Shown: positions 15,948 through 27,676, counted from the first letter of the stretch. The stretch: DNA of 64,000 bases from Methylohalomonas lacus (GCF_024808875.1 NZ_JANUCT010000001.1:186001-250000), one strand, 5' to 3'. The notes: generated by a model from the sequence alone, not told the origin. A program made the numbers and translations.

Positions 15948-16805
15948 TTAATTCTCAGACCTATCGATAGGCTGGATCCTCATTGCATCTGGATGTTCAG
16001 CCAGTATCTCCTCGTACGTCGCTTGAGGCGCACACTTAAACCGATGGATTTCCTTGCCGTTGGGCAGACATATATGCCATCCATAGCTATATGTATTTAG
16101 AGAGGGGGGACTATCCTGAGGTATCTGCGCGCCTGGGTGACTGGGGATCTGTGCAGTATTCGTGTCATGCACCTCTGTATCGCTGCAAAGCCCATCTGCC
16201 GGGGATTGTGGAGTATTGCCCGTGCCTGGAGCATGTGCGTGCTCTGTGCGATTCTTGTGCGGTTTTTGTGCTTGCTTTGTGCTCGCCTCAAGTGATCTGA
16301 CCGGCTCAATAGACTTGATCTTCAAGTATGGTTGCTCGTTGCTGTCCCGGGCCGTTTCGACTCTCGCCGAGAACACGAATCGTGATAATTGGCGTTCCAG
16401 CTCTTCATGGACACGGCACCACCTACGAGGTTTTTTACCAACTACCCGAAACCAGAATTTCCTGAAATGGCTCCTCTTTTTCGAGTTGAACTGCCCGTTT
16501 GTGCCAGTTCTGTAAGTTCTACCGTTCCTGCCTTTCAGCGAAATATTGAAAAACAGGGTTGCCTCTTCACCGGTTTGTGCGTCCACAAAAGAAAGCGCCA
16601 GGGTACTTTTTCGAGTTGTGCGGTGTTCCTGGTACAGCATTTCACGAGTTTGGCGGCCATGCCCCGGGTTGCCCTCTGAACCATTTAAACAGGATCGTTC
16701 GGCTGTAGAGGCGCCGTCATACTCGGCAAGCCACTCACCGGTCGATTGATCGTGAACACGATCGGTATCTGGCTTCACTGGGGATTCAGCGAGTATCTTA
16801 ACCAT
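15948..16805 (-). CDS. Unrecognised protein of satellite remnant
   Basis: 285 residues from ATG 16805, chosen because it overlaps the AlpA stop by 8 bases, a common coupled arrangement; a further upstream start would run inside alpA. No family recognised. The N-terminal part contains basic, aromatic strands (FRKFWFRVVGKKPRRWCRVH near 120), the middle (about 180-230) is Pro/Ser/Thr-rich and probably disordered, and the last 45 residues (YGWHICLPNGKEIHRF, then YEEILAEHPDA) form a second short domain. Lacks transmembrane segments. It lies between AlpA and TerS, so a satellite replication or regulation role is possible. Confidence 0.65.
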   Translation of the reverse strand: MVKILAESPVKPDTDRVHDQSTGEWLAEYDGASTAERSCLNGSEGNPGHGRQTREMLYQEHRTTRKSTLALSFVDAQTGEEATLFFNISLKGRNGRTYRTGTNGQFNSKKRSHFRKFWFRVVGKKPRRWCRVHEELERQLSRFVFSARVETARDSNEQPYLKIKSIEPVRSLEASTKQAQKPHKNRTEHAHAPGTGNTPQSPADGLCSDTEVHDTNTAQIPSHPGAQIPQDSPPSLNTYSYGWHICLPNGKEIHRFKCAPQATYEEILAEHPDAMRIQPIDRSEN

Positions 16806-17019
16806 GCGTACCGTAATACGTTGCAGTATTGTCGGAAGGACGTTCAGAGATTCGGGCTGCGATCCACTCATCTACTTCAGATTCCAGCCATCCGACAGCA
16901 CGGCCGCCCAGTGGAACTGGACTAGGGAACAAGCCTTGGGATACACGCAGGTAGATGGAGCTTCTGGACAAGCCAGTTCGTGCTTTTACTTCTGGAAGCC
17001 TAAGGATTTTATTTTTCAT
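16798..17019 (-). CDS. AlpA-family helix-turn-helix activator
   Basis: 73 residues: MKNKILRLPEVKARTGLSRS then SIYLRVSQGLFPSPVPLGGR and AVGWLESEVDEWIAARI, the standard AlpA layout with HTH and a wing. AlpA proteins activate excision or module genes of P4-like elements and satellites. Its stop codon overlaps the next gene by 8 bases. Likely promoter lies in the AT-rich segment upstream. Together with the integrase it defines a P4-like regulation module. Confidence 0.9.
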   Translation of the reverse strand: MKNKILRLPEVKARTGLSRSSIYLRVSQGLFPSPVPLGGRAVGWLESEVDEWIAARISERPSDNTATYYGTHG

Positions 17020-17346
17020 TATTAGTTATCCTCGGTTATTCATGTATTGCGCAGGATAAACATAAGAAAAATAGAAATTCTATAGCCTTTAAGAGCTCAT
17101 AAAGTGATATGAAAGGTTGTGCCCAAATATAGAATAGCTTATTGATTATATTGATAAATTGTCTGTTGGCAAAGATACTGAATTCGACCTAAAAAGACTC
17201 TTTTTGTCTTTTTTGTGCACTTTCGGGAAAACAAAAAAATTTTCCCTATAACAAATCGATCTAGCCTTTAACGGCAATTGAAAAGGGAATAACCACGTAT
17301 CATCGAGCTGTGATCAGCTCTTGTGGAACAGGTAGGGAGGGCTTGA
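17020..17346. other. AT-rich intergenic region between alpA and integrase
   Basis: No gene seen. It holds an inverted repeat AAAAAGAC (17191-17198)/GTCTTTTT (17206-17213), which could be a terminator or operator, and GGGAAAA/TTTTCCC around 17225-17244, related to the motif near 4644 and 13797. The alpA promoter is expected here, reading leftwards. Confidence 0.4.
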
Positions 17347-18528
17347 TTAGGAGGCAGATTTGATTTGGTCGAGGTGATCAGCCCATGCCTGCATCAGGCT
17401 TTGGCGCTTGGTTAAGTATTCTGCGCGGTTGTAAGCGGCCCTGACCTTGTTTTTGGGCACATGGGCAAGCTGTCTTTCGATGACGTCCGGGTCCCAGCCC
17501 TGCTCATTGAGAATGGTTGATGCAGTAGCTCTGAAACCGTGTGCAGTAGCCTTGGAGTGGTAGCCCATCCTGTGCAGGGCGTAGGTCAATGTGTTCTCGC
17601 TGATGCACTTGTGCAAGTTGCTGCGGCTGGGCAGCAGGTAAGGGCTCTTCCCTGTTAAGGCATACAGCTCGTTCAGTACGGCGAGGCTCTGGCGGGACAA
17701 TGGGACTATATGCTCGGTCCTCATTTTCATCCGGGAAGCCGGGATCCGCCATTCACAATGATCAAAATCAAATTCTTCCCAGCGAGCGCCCCTTAACTCA
17801 CCGGGCCGAACAAAGGTGAGGGCCAGTAGTTGCAAGCCGAGCCTGGTTTCAGGTTTGGCGTCGCAGGTGTCAATTTTCTTGAGCAGTTCGGGCAGTTCCT
17901 TACCATGAACAGCAGCCCGGTTGCCTCTCTTGGGTGCCTTGAGTGCTCCTTTGAGATCGGATGCTGGATTTTCTGTGCAGATGCCCGAGGCGATACCGTA
18001 GCGAAACAGCATGTTCACCCGCTGCAGGATCCGCTGCGCGTAATCATGCGCGCCGCGTTTCTCAATTTTACGCAGTGCCATCAAGAGTTCCGGCGCGGTG
18101 ATGTCGGCTATGGGCCGCTTGCCCAAATCCGGAAATAAATTCCTCTCTAAAGAATCCTGGACCCGCTTGGCATGCTTTTCGGTCCATTCATTGCGCTTAT
18201 TCTCGATCCATTGCTTGGCAACCTTTTCAAAGGTATTGGCGGCTTTGATTTCCGCTTCGTGTTTTTGGATCTTCCGGACGACAACCGGGTCTTCACCCCG
18301 CTTGATAAGCCGTTTGGCGTCTTCGCGCGCTTCCCTGGCTTCCGCCAATGGGACTTGAGGATAGATGCCCAGGGCAAGGGTTTTCTCTTTGCGGGCATGG
18401 CGGTATTTGAGGCGCCAGTATTTGCTGCCATTGGTATGGACAAGCAGGTAGAGTCCCCCACCATCAAATAACTTATAGTTTTTATCACTGGGCTTGGCGC
18501 GTCGTATGGCGACGTCAGTCAGCGGCAT
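17347..18528 (-). CDS. P4-type site-specific integrase
   Basis: 393 residues, full length for the P4/CP4 integrase family. It has the N-terminal DUF4102 arm-binding part (RRAKPSDKNYKLFDGGGLYL), a SAM-like core-binding region, and the tyrosine recombinase catalytic domain: Arg in FVRPGELRGARWEEF, HxxR in TAHGFRATAST, His in LAHVPKNK and Tyr in AAYNRAEYL. These enzymes integrate at the 3' end of tRNA genes. A tRNA-Leu lies 244 bases upstream with its 3' end towards the integrase, exactly the expected geometry. Host codon use is moderate; the gene appears intact and may be active. Confidence 0.97.
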   Translation of the reverse strand: MPLTDVAIRRAKPSDKNYKLFDGGGLYLLVHTNGSKYWRLKYRHARKEKTLALGIYPQVPLAEAREAREDAKRLIKRGEDPVVVRKIQKHEAEIKAANTFEKVAKQWIENKRNEWTEKHAKRVQDSLERNLFPDLGKRPIADITAPELLMALRKIEKRGAHDYAQRILQRVNMLFRYGIASGICTENPASDLKGALKAPKRGNRAAVHGKELPELLKKIDTCDAKPETRLGLQLLALTFVRPGELRGARWEEFDFDHCEWRIPASRMKMRTEHIVPLSRQSLAVLNELYALTGKSPYLLPSRSNLHKCISENTLTYALHRMGYHSKATAHGFRATASTILNEQGWDPDVIERQLAHVPKNKVRAAYNRAEYLTKRQSLMQAWADHLDQIKSAS

Positions 18529-18638
18529 AAACTACTCGGCGTCTATTGGGTTGGTTGCTTGTACCCCCGCATCAGCGAATTCGAGTTCGAATTGCGAGTT
18601 TGATTCCGGGATTATCGAGCGATGCAGGGGAAATTCTG

Positions 18639-18668
18639 TGCCCCCAAATCTGCCCCCAGATACCCCCG
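18639..18668 (+). repeat. TGCCCCCA direct repeats between integrase and tRNA
   Basis: TGCCCCCAAATC (18639-18650), TGCCCCCAGATA (18651-18662) and a trailing CCCCCG occur in tandem. Similar CCCCC repeats are found between P4-type integrases and their target tRNA and are likely arm-type integrase sites. Function inferred. Confidence 0.4.
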
Positions 18669-18772
18669 GATTTTAGCAAATTTGCTTGGATTTTCTAGGA
18701 CGGCGAGATCGTCTGAAATGCCCGTATGGTATGGCTTTTATGGATTTCTTTGGAAGTCGTTGGAAGGTGTAA

Positions 18773-18859
18773 TGGTGCCGGGAGCGAGAGTCGAACTCGC
18801 ACTCTGTTGCCAGAACCGGATTTTGAGTCCGGCGCGTCTACCAGTTCCGCCATCCCGGC
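18773..18859 (-). tRNA. tRNA-Leu (CAA)
   Basis: A full cloverleaf on the minus strand: acceptor GCCGGGA/TCCCGGC, D-arm, anticodon loop CTCAAAA with anticodon CAA (decodes UUG), a long variable arm as expected for leucine tRNA, the GTTCGA T-loop and an encoded CCA at the 3' end. The gene is the attachment site of the island integrase; the island lies on its 3' side. Confidence 0.95.
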
Positions 18860-18962
18860 ACGGTGATGCGAAGGGGGCAGAGTATAACAACAACAGCGCT
18901 GAATCCCAGAGGTTTGCACGTCCGCCGCCCGCGGGCGGATGTTTCTGGTAGTATCGCGCGCC

Positions 18963-21127
<2,165 letters not shown>

Positions 21128-21159
21128 TACGCGGCCTTTAAACAGCAAAAGAGCAAACT

Positions 21160-21486
21160 ATGGACTTCTTCATATCCAATGCTTGGGCGCAGGATGCCCC
21201 GGCCGGCGGTGGCGGTATCAGCCTGCTCATCTGGACGCTGATCTTCATCGCGTTGATGTATTTCCTGATGATCCGGCCGCAGATGAAGCGCGCCAAGGAA
21301 CACAAGCAAATGGTCGAGGGTCTGTCCAAGGGCGACGAGATTGTCACCAGTGGCGGACTGCTCGGTCGCATCAAGGAAATCGGTGACAACTTCCTGCTGC
21401 TGGAAATCGGCAAGGAACTGGAAGTGAAAGTGCAGAAACAGGCAGTGTCTGCGACCCTGCCCAAGGGCACGATGAAATCCCTGTAA
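21160..21486 (+). CDS. yajC: Sec translocase accessory subunit YajC
   Basis: 108 residues. One transmembrane helix near residues 18-38 (ISLLIWTLIFIALMYFLMIR), then the conserved RPQMKRAKEHKQMVEGLSKG and GDEIVTSGGLLGRI, which define YajC. It binds SecDF in the inner membrane. It lies between tgt and secD, the conserved order in gammaproteobacteria, and a 49-base gap leads to secD. Confidence 0.95.
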   Translation: MDFFISNAWAQDAPAGGGGISLLIWTLIFIALMYFLMIRPQMKRAKEHKQMVEGLSKGDEIVTSGGLLGRIKEIGDNFLLLEIGKELEVKVQKQAVSATLPKGTMKSL

Positions 21487-21535
21487 ACAAACAACCTGCG
21501 CTCGCCGGCCACAACAATAACAAGTTGACTGACGT

Positions 21536-23386
21536 ATGAACCGCTATCCGCTCTGGAAATATCTGCTGCTGCTGATCGTCGTGCTCGTCGGCGCTGTTTA
21601 CGCGTTGCCGAACCTGTTCGGCAAGGACCCGGCCATCCAGGTGTCGCCCACTTCCGGCGAGGTCAGCGAGCTGACCGAACTGGAGGTCACCGGCGTGCTG
21701 GACGAGGCGGGTATCACGCCTACCGCCGTCGAGCGTCAGCCGGACAGCCTCATCCTGCGCTTTGCCGATTCCGACGCCCAGCTCGAAGCCCGTGATCACC
21801 TGCTCGATGAACTCGGTCGCAGCCATACCGTGGCACTGAACCTGGCGCCGGCAACACCGGACTGGTTGCGGTCACTGAATGCCGAACCGATGTTTCTCGG
21901 TCTCGATCTGCGTGGCGGTGTTCACTTCCTGCTTCAGGTGGACATGGAAGCGGCGATCGACAAGGCCGAGGAACGCTATGTCAGCGATATTCGCGCGTTG
22001 CTGCGCGAGGAGCGTGTGCGTTACAAGTCCGTGCGCGAAGCCGACGACGGCGGTGTCGAGCTGGTGCTGCGCGACCAGGCGGATAGTGACAAGACGGCCA
22101 GCCTGGTGAGCAATAATTTTCTCGATCTGAATGTCGAGGAAGCTGATGCCGAATACACACTGCGGGCAACGTTGAGCGAACAGAGCATCAAGGAAACCCG
22201 CGACTTCGCCCTGCAGCAGAACATCACCACCCTGCGCAAGCGCGTCAACGAACTCGGCGTGGCTGAACCGATCATCCAGCAGCAGGGCAACAGCCGCATT
22301 GTCGTGCAGCTGCCGGGCGTGCAGGACACGGCCCGCGCCAAGGATATCCTCGGCGCCACGGCGACGCTGGAATTCCGCATGGTCGATACTGACAACAGCG
22401 TCCAGGATGCGGTCGATGGCCGCGTGCCGGCCGGTTCGAAACTCTATTACGAGCGTAACGGTAGCCCGGTACTGCTGGAACGCGAGATCATGCTGACCGG
22501 TGACTCGATCACGGATGCCTCGTCCGGTATCGAACAGACCACTGGCGGGCCGATGGTCTCGATCACGCTGGACAGCAAGGGCTCACGCATCTTTTCGCGG
22601 CGCACCGCCGACGAGGTCGGCAACCCGATGGCAACGGTCTACATCGAGAACAAGACGGTGACCGAGCGCAACGACGACGATGAACTGGTGCAACGCAAGG
22701 AAACGGTCGAGGAAGTCATCAATATCGCGACCATCCGCGAGCAGCTCGGCCAGCGCTTCCAGATCACCGGCCTGGAATCCACCCAGGAAGCGCGCAACCT
22801 GGCGCTGTTGTTGCGCGCCGGCGCACTGGCCGCCCCGGTAACCATCATCGAGGAGCGCACCATCGGTCCCAGCCTGGGACAGCAGAACATTGACCAGGGC
22901 TTCATGTCGGTCTTGATCGGTTTCGTGCTGGTCCTGCTGTTCATGGCCGTGTATTACCGCGTTTTCGGTCTGGTCGCGAACCTGGCATTGACCCTGAACC
23001 TAGTGCTGCTGGTTGCCTTGCTGTCGTTGTTGCAGGCCACGCTGACGCTGCCGGGTATCGCCGGTATCGTGCTGACCGTGGGCATGGCGGTGGACGCCAA
23101 CGTTCTTATCTTCGAACGCATTCGCGAAGAAGTACGCAACGGCAATTCGCCGCAGTCGAGCATCCACGCCGGTTACGAGAAAGCGTTCTCGTCGATCGCC
23201 GACGCCAATATCACAACCCTGATTGCCGCGGTGGTGCTGTTCAGCTTTGGTACCGGGCCGGTCAAGGGCTTTGCCGTAACGCTGTCGCTCGGCATCCTCT
23301 GCTCCATGTTTACCGCCATTTTCGGCACCCGCGCCGTGATCAACCTGATCTATGGCGGTCGGCGGTTGAGCTCCATTTCGATTTAG
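21536..23386 (+). CDS. secD: Protein translocase subunit SecD
   Basis: 616 residues, matching E. coli SecD. With SecF it uses the proton motive force to pull exported proteins through SecYEG. One N-terminal TM helix, then a large periplasmic P1 domain, then five TM helices (from about residue 455). Conserved segments are FLGLDLRGGVHFLLQVDM, NELGVAEPIIQQQG, and FERIREEVRNG just after TM4 motif DANVLIFERI. Followed 15 bases on by secF. Confidence 0.97.
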   Translation: MNRYPLWKYLLLLIVVLVGAVYALPNLFGKDPAIQVSPTSGEVSELTELEVTGVLDEAGITPTAVERQPDSLILRFADSDAQLEARDHLLDELGRSHTVALNLAPATPDWLRSLNAEPMFLGLDLRGGVHFLLQVDMEAAIDKAEERYVSDIRALLREERVRYKSVREADDGGVELVLRDQADSDKTASLVSNNFLDLNVEEADAEYTLRATLSEQSIKETRDFALQQNITTLRKRVNELGVAEPIIQQQGNSRIVVQLPGVQDTARAKDILGATATLEFRMVDTDNSVQDAVDGRVPAGSKLYYERNGSPVLLEREIMLTGDSITDASSGIEQTTGGPMVSITLDSKGSRIFSRRTADEVGNPMATVYIENKTVTERNDDDELVQRKETVEEVINIATIREQLGQRFQITGLESTQEARNLALLLRAGALAAPVTIIEERTIGPSLGQQNIDQGFMSVLIGFVLVLLFMAVYYRVFGLVANLALTLNLVLLVALLSLLQATLTLPGIAGIVLTVGMAVDANVLIFERIREEVRNGNSPQSSIHAGYEKAFSSIADANITTLIAAVVLFSFGTGPVKGFAVTLSLGILCSMFTAIFGTRAVINLIYGGRRLSSISI

Positions 23387-23401
23387 GTCGGGTAACACAT
23401 C

Positions 23402-24337
23402 ATGGAATTTTTCAAACGGGCGACACATATCGATTTTCTCGGCCAGCGCCGGATAGCCGCGGTTTTGTCCGCCGTGCTCATCCTGGTATCGGTCGGCTCG
23501 CTGGCGATCCGCGGCCTTAATCTCGGCGTCGACTTTACCGGCGGCACCCTGGTAGAGGTCGGTTACAGCGCGGCAACCGAGCCGCAGACCACGCGCGATG
23601 CGCTGGCCGGTACCGAGTTCGCCGACGCCCAGGTCCAGGCCTACGGCAGTACCCGCGATATTCTCATCCGGGTGGCACCGCGTGCTGACACGAGCAGTGC
23701 CGAGGTCAGCAACCAGGTCATCCAGACCCTGCGCTCGGCCGGTCAGGATGTCGAACTGCGCCGGGTCGAATTCGTCGGTCCGCAGGTCGGCGAGGAACTG
23801 ACCGAGGATGGCGGTCTGGCGATGCTGTACGCGCTGTTCGGCATTCTTATCTATGTCGGCCTGCGCTTTGAAACGCGCCTGGCGGTGGGCTCGGTGGCGG
23901 CCCTGCTGCACGATGTGGTGCTGATCATCGGCTTTTTCTCGCTGACGCAGCTGACTTTTGATCTGACCGTTCTGGCGGCAATCCTGGCGGTTATCGGCTA
24001 CTCGCTCAACGACACTATAGTGGTCTTCGATCGTGTGCGTGAAAATTTCCGCATCCTGCGCGAGCGACCGCCGGTGGAAGTGTTCAACATCGCCCTGAAT
24101 AACACCCTGAGCCGGACCATCATGACCGGTGTCACGACCCTGCTGGTGCTGTTCGCGTTATTTATCTTCGGCGGTGAAACGCTGCGGGGCTTCTCGCTGG
24201 CACTGATCCTCGGCGTGATTGTCGGTACCTATTCGTCGATTTATGTCGCCGGTGCCACATCGCTGGTGCTCGGCGTCAGCAAACAGGACCTGATGCCGGT
24301 GGCCAAGGAAGGCGCCGAGGTCGACGATCGCCCCTGA
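23402..24337 (+). CDS. secF: Protein translocase subunit SecF
   Basis: 311 residues. Six TM helices with the RND-like domain shared with SecD; LGVDFTGGTLVEVGY near residue 41 opens the periplasmic part, and IGYSLNDTIVVFDRVREN carries the conserved Asp-Arg pair that couples to protons. Acts with SecD. Ends 33 bases before the likely pdxB start. Confidence 0.97.
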   Translation: MEFFKRATHIDFLGQRRIAAVLSAVLILVSVGSLAIRGLNLGVDFTGGTLVEVGYSAATEPQTTRDALAGTEFADAQVQAYGSTRDILIRVAPRADTSSAEVSNQVIQTLRSAGQDVELRRVEFVGPQVGEELTEDGGLAMLYALFGILIYVGLRFETRLAVGSVAALLHDVVLIIGFFSLTQLTFDLTVLAAILAVIGYSLNDTIVVFDRVRENFRILRERPPVEVFNIALNNTLSRTIMTGVTTLLVLFALFIFGGETLRGFSLALILGVIVGTYSSIYVAGATSLVLGVSKQDLMPVAKEGAEVDDRP

Positions 24338-24370
24338 TACCGGCGCGTGGTAGGCCATAAGGCAACTGCC

Positions 24371-25504
24371 TTGAAGATTGTCGCCGATCAGTACATTCCC
24401 GGTCTGCCGGCGGCATTTGCCGACGTTGCCGAGCTAACCCTGCTGGACCCGGCGGCCATCGACCGCGCCAGCCTGCATGATGCCGATGCCCTGCTGGTAC
24501 GCACCGTCACCCGGGTCGATGCCGCGTTGCTCGCCGGCACGCCGGTACGCTTCGTAGGCACCGCGACCAGCGGTTGCGACCATGTCGATCGGGATTATCT
24601 CGATGCTCATGATATCGGCTTTGCCGATGTCGCCGGCTGCAACGCGCGGCCGGTGGCCGAGTACGTGCTCAGTGCGCTGGGCGTGCTGAGCGAGCAGCGC
24701 GGCTGCCGCCTGGCCGATCTCAGCGTCGCCATCATCGGCTGTGGGCATGTGGGCGGTCAGCTGCGCGCATTCCTGCAGGCGCTGGGCGTGACCTGTCTGT
24801 GCAATGACCCGCCGCTGGCGGAGCAGGCGGGGACGGCAGCCGGCTACTGCGATCTGGCCACGGCCCTGACGGCCGACGTGATCAGCCTGCATGTGCCGCT
24901 GACCGATGAAGGACCACACGCGACCCGGCATCTGCTGACCAGTGATCGACTGGCTGATCTGCGTGACGGTGCCATTGTCATCAATACCGCCCGGGGCGAA
25001 GTCATCGATGAACGCGCGCTCAAGGCGCAGTTGCACGAGCGGCGGCTGACGGCCGCGATCGATGTCTGGCAGAACGAGCCGGCGATCGATATTGGTCTGG
25101 CTGCCGATGCGGCCATCGCTACGCCGCACATCGCCGGCTATAGTCTCGATGCCAAGCTACGCGCCAGTAATCACCTGCGGCAGGCATTCGCCGAGCATTT
25201 CGGGCAGGCACCCGGTGCGGCCCAGCCACCACCACCGGCCCTGCAGACGCTGTCTCTCGATGCCGACGATCTTGATGAACTGGTGCGGCTGGCCGTGTTA
25301 ACCAGCTATGATGTTCGCGCTGACGCGGTGGCGCTGCAGCGGCTGGCGGCTATTCACGGCGAACGCTCGGCCTATTTTGCCGGCCTGCGCCAGGATTATG
25401 CGCTGCGGCGCGAATTTTCATCGCTTCGACTGCATCTGCGCGGTGGCGCCCGCGATCATGCCGCAACGCTGCGGCAGCTCGGCTTTGCCGTAGAAGCTAA
25501 TTGA
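24371..25504 (+). CDS. pdxB: Erythronate-4-phosphate dehydrogenase
   Basis: 377 residues from TTG 24371, giving the family N-terminus MKIVADQYIP; a GTG at 24347 would add eight residues not found in relatives. It is a D-isomer 2-hydroxyacid dehydrogenase of vitamin B6 synthesis, second step of the DXP-independent branch. Visible are the Rossmann motif IIGCGHVGGQLR near residue 118, catalytic Arg in INTARGEVIDERAL, Glu in WQNEPAIDIGL and His in ATPHIAGYSL, and the PdxB-specific C-terminal dimerisation region. Convergent gene order with purN is chromosomal. Confidence 0.93.
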   Translation: MKIVADQYIPGLPAAFADVAELTLLDPAAIDRASLHDADALLVRTVTRVDAALLAGTPVRFVGTATSGCDHVDRDYLDAHDIGFADVAGCNARPVAEYVLSALGVLSEQRGCRLADLSVAIIGCGHVGGQLRAFLQALGVTCLCNDPPLAEQAGTAAGYCDLATALTADVISLHVPLTDEGPHATRHLLTSDRLADLRDGAIVINTARGEVIDERALKAQLHERRLTAAIDVWQNEPAIDIGLAADAAIATPHIAGYSLDAKLRASNHLRQAFAEHFGQAPGAAQPPPPALQTLSLDADDLDELVRLAVLTSYDVRADAVALQRLAAIHGERSAYFAGLRQDYALRREFSSLRLHLRGGARDHAATLRQLGFAVEAN

Positions 25505-25523
25505 CCATGGTGGTAAGTGAAAC

Positions 25524-26138
25524 ATGATCCGACTGGGCTTTTTGGCCTCGCATCGTGGCACCAATATGCAGGCCGTGGTCGATGCCTGTCTGGCCGGACG
25601 CCTGGCGGCGACGCCGGCCGTGGTCGTCAGCAACAACCACACCGCCGGCGCGCTGACCCGGGCGCAGGCGCTGGGCATTCCGGCCTACCACCTGAGCCAG
25701 AAGACGTTTGCCGATGCCGACGCTCTCGACCAGGCGATCGTGCGCACCATGGAACGCCATCTGGTTGACTGGATCCTGACCGTTGGTTACATGAAGAAGC
25801 TGGGGCCGCGGCTGCTGGCCAGCTATCACAACCGCATCATCAACATTCATCCATCGCTGCTGCCGAAATACGGCGGCCAGGGCATGTACGGCGAGCATGT
25901 GCATGCCGCGGTACTGGCGGCCGGCGAGTTCGAGACCGGTGTCACCGTGCATCTGGTCAACGAGGAATACGATCAGGGACCGATCCTGGGGCAGGCGCGG
26001 GTACCGGTCATGCCGGGTGATACGCCGGCCAGCCTCGGCGCGCGCGTGCTCGAGACCGAACACGTATTCCTGGTCGAAACGCTGGGCCAGCTGCTCGCCG
26101 GCGAAATCGAGTTGCCGGCGGCATCGGCTGACAGCTAG
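25524..26138 (+). CDS. purN: Phosphoribosylglycinamide formyltransferase
   Basis: 204 residues. PurN transfers a formyl group from 10-formyl-THF to GAR in purine synthesis. The catalytic Asn-His-Asp set is present: IINIHPSLLPKYG and EEYDQGPILGQARVPVMPGD. The HPSLLPKYGGQGMYGEHVH form is a common variant of the classical HPSLLPKYKG. The N-terminal start at LGFLASHRGTNMQ matches the family. Twenty bases follow pdxB's stop. Confidence 0.9.
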   Translation: MIRLGFLASHRGTNMQAVVDACLAGRLAATPAVVVSNNHTAGALTRAQALGIPAYHLSQKTFADADALDQAIVRTMERHLVDWILTVGYMKKLGPRLLASYHNRIINIHPSLLPKYGGQGMYGEHVHAAVLAAGEFETGVTVHLVNEEYDQGPILGQARVPVMPGDTPASLGARVLETEHVFLVETLGQLLAGEIELPAASADS

Positions 26139-26216
26139 CTGAAATACGAACCGTGGCGGAGCGGCCCGCGTTGCTGACCGCTCGTCGCCGGAATCCCTGT
26201 GCTGGTGACGCGCGTC

Positions 26217-26639
26217 TTACTCTTCGACGGTGATGGTGATTTGTTCCGACATCACCGGCGGATCGTGCGGTATGTGGTTATGGTCGCCGAGCAGCAGCTG
26301 CAGGGTATGTTCGCCGGGCGGCAATTCCAGTGTGGTTTCGGTCTGGCCGCCGCCGAAGTGACGGTGCTGTTCGTTGCTGGGGACGGGCTTGTCCAGTGCC
26401 GGTAGCCCGGTGTTGACGAGCAGGTGATGATGACCGGTGGCCGGTTTGTCCACGCCGGCTGGTGCCACGCCCATGTTTTTCAGACCGAAACGCACCGTCA
26501 CCGGGCTGGTCACCGTATCGCCGTCGCTCGGACTGATGAAGTAGGCCTGGGCGGCAGCGGTGTCGGCTTCGGCGGCCAGCCACGGGCTTGCCACGACCAG
26601 CAACAGCCCTGCCAGTATAGGTTTGAAGGATATCTGCAT
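26217..26639 (-). CDS. Periplasmic DUF4399 protein
   Basis: 140 residues with signal peptide (PILAGLLLVVASPWLAAEA). The rest matches DUF4399: AYFISPSDGDTVTSPVTVRF, GHHHLLVNTGLPALDKPVP, then GGGQTETTLELPPGEHTLQ and LLGDHNHIPHDPPVMSE. The histidine-rich, beta-sandwich domain is unassigned in function; metal binding is a possible guess. It is convergent with purN and divergent from mla. Confidence 0.88.
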   Translation of the reverse strand: MQISFKPILAGLLLVVASPWLAAEADTAAAQAYFISPSDGDTVTSPVTVRFGLKNMGVAPAGVDKPATGHHHLLVNTGLPALDKPVPSNEQHRHFGGGQTETTLELPPGEHTLQLLLGDHNHIPHDPPVMSEQITITVEE

Positions 26640-26833
26640 GGTGTTCTCCTCGTCGGCAATGCCGGTCTTGATGCTTTGACGCCGTGCTGTTGTTCTGTGT
26701 CTGTATCTAGTGACTCATGATGGGCCATGGGGTTCAGCCGTGAAAGACCGTTGGCGCACTCTTGGTTGACGCCAGCCAGACGCTACCGGAGAATATCGCT
26801 CTTTGCCAACCATCCGGCGTAACCCGTTCGCCA

Positions 26834-27676
26834 ATGACAGAAAACAATAATGCCAGCGCGGCGGCTGACCAGCCGCTGGTCAGGATCCGTAATCTGAGCT
26901 TTCGCCGCGCCGGGCGGCTGATTTTCGACGACGTCGATATCGACATTCCACGCGGTCGTATCACCGGCATTATGGGCCCCAGTGGCTGTGGCAAGACCAC
27001 CCTGCTGCGGCTCATCGGCGGTCAACTGAAACCGGCGGCCGGCAGCATCGATTTCGACGGCATGATCATCAACCAGCTGCGGCGGAAATCGCTGTTCGAG
27101 GCACGCAAGCGCATGGGCATGCTGTTCCAGAGCGGCGCGTTGCTGACCGACATGAATGTCTTCGACAACGTCGCCTTTCCGCTGCGCGAGCACACCGAAC
27201 TGCCGGAATCGATGATTCATGATCTGGTCATCATGAAACTCGAGGCGGTCGGTCTGCGCGGCGCGCGCAATCTCATGTCGAGCGAACTGTCCGGCGGTAT
27301 GGCGCGGCGCGTGGCGCTGGCCCGGGCCATCGCGCTGGACCCGGACATGATCATGTACGACGAGCCATTCACCGGTCAGGATCCGATTTCCATGGGCGTG
27401 TTGATCCGGTTGATCAAGCGCACCAACGATGCGCTTGGCCTGACCAGCATGCTGGTTTCGCACGACGTCGCCGAAACCGCCTCGATCGCCGATTACATCT
27501 ACGTGCTGTCCGACGGCAAGGTGGTCGGTCAGGGTAGCCCCGACGAGATACGTGATTCCGAATCCGAATGGGTGCGCCAGTTCATGGATGCGCGGCCGGA
27601 CGGCCCGGTGCCGTTCCACTATCCGGCGCCGGCGTTCGAGGACGAACTGCTGGCCGGCACGCGGGAGTCGTCATGA
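26834..27676 (+). CDS. mlaF: Mla phospholipid transport ATP-binding protein
   Basis: 280 residues from ATG 26834. ABC ATPase of the MlaFEDB inner-membrane complex, which moves phospholipids to keep the outer membrane asymmetric. Walker [11 protein letters not shown]-loop [13 protein letters not shown], signature [15 protein letters not shown], Walker [13 protein letters not shown] and His in VSHD are all present. Stop overlaps the mlaE ATG by 4 bases. An upstream frame extension (26762) lacks conservation. Confidence 0.96.
   Translation: MTENNNASAAADQPLVRIRNLSFRRAGRLIFDDVDIDIPRGRITGIMGPSGCGKTTLLRLIGGQLKPAAGSIDFDGMIINQLRRKSLFEARKRMGMLFQSGALLTDMNVFDNVAFPLREHTELPESMIHDLVIMKLEAVGLRGARNLMSSELSGGMARRVALARAIALDPDMIMYDEPFTGQDPISMGVLIRLIKRTNDALGLTSMLVSHDVAETASIADYIYVLSDGKVVGQGSPDEIRDSESEWVRQFMDARPDGPVPFHYPAPAFEDELLAGTRESS

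Noticed and set aside
26762-26833. Upstream extension of mlaF
   Set aside because: The extra 24 residues do not resemble MlaF; ATG 26834 gives the usual start.
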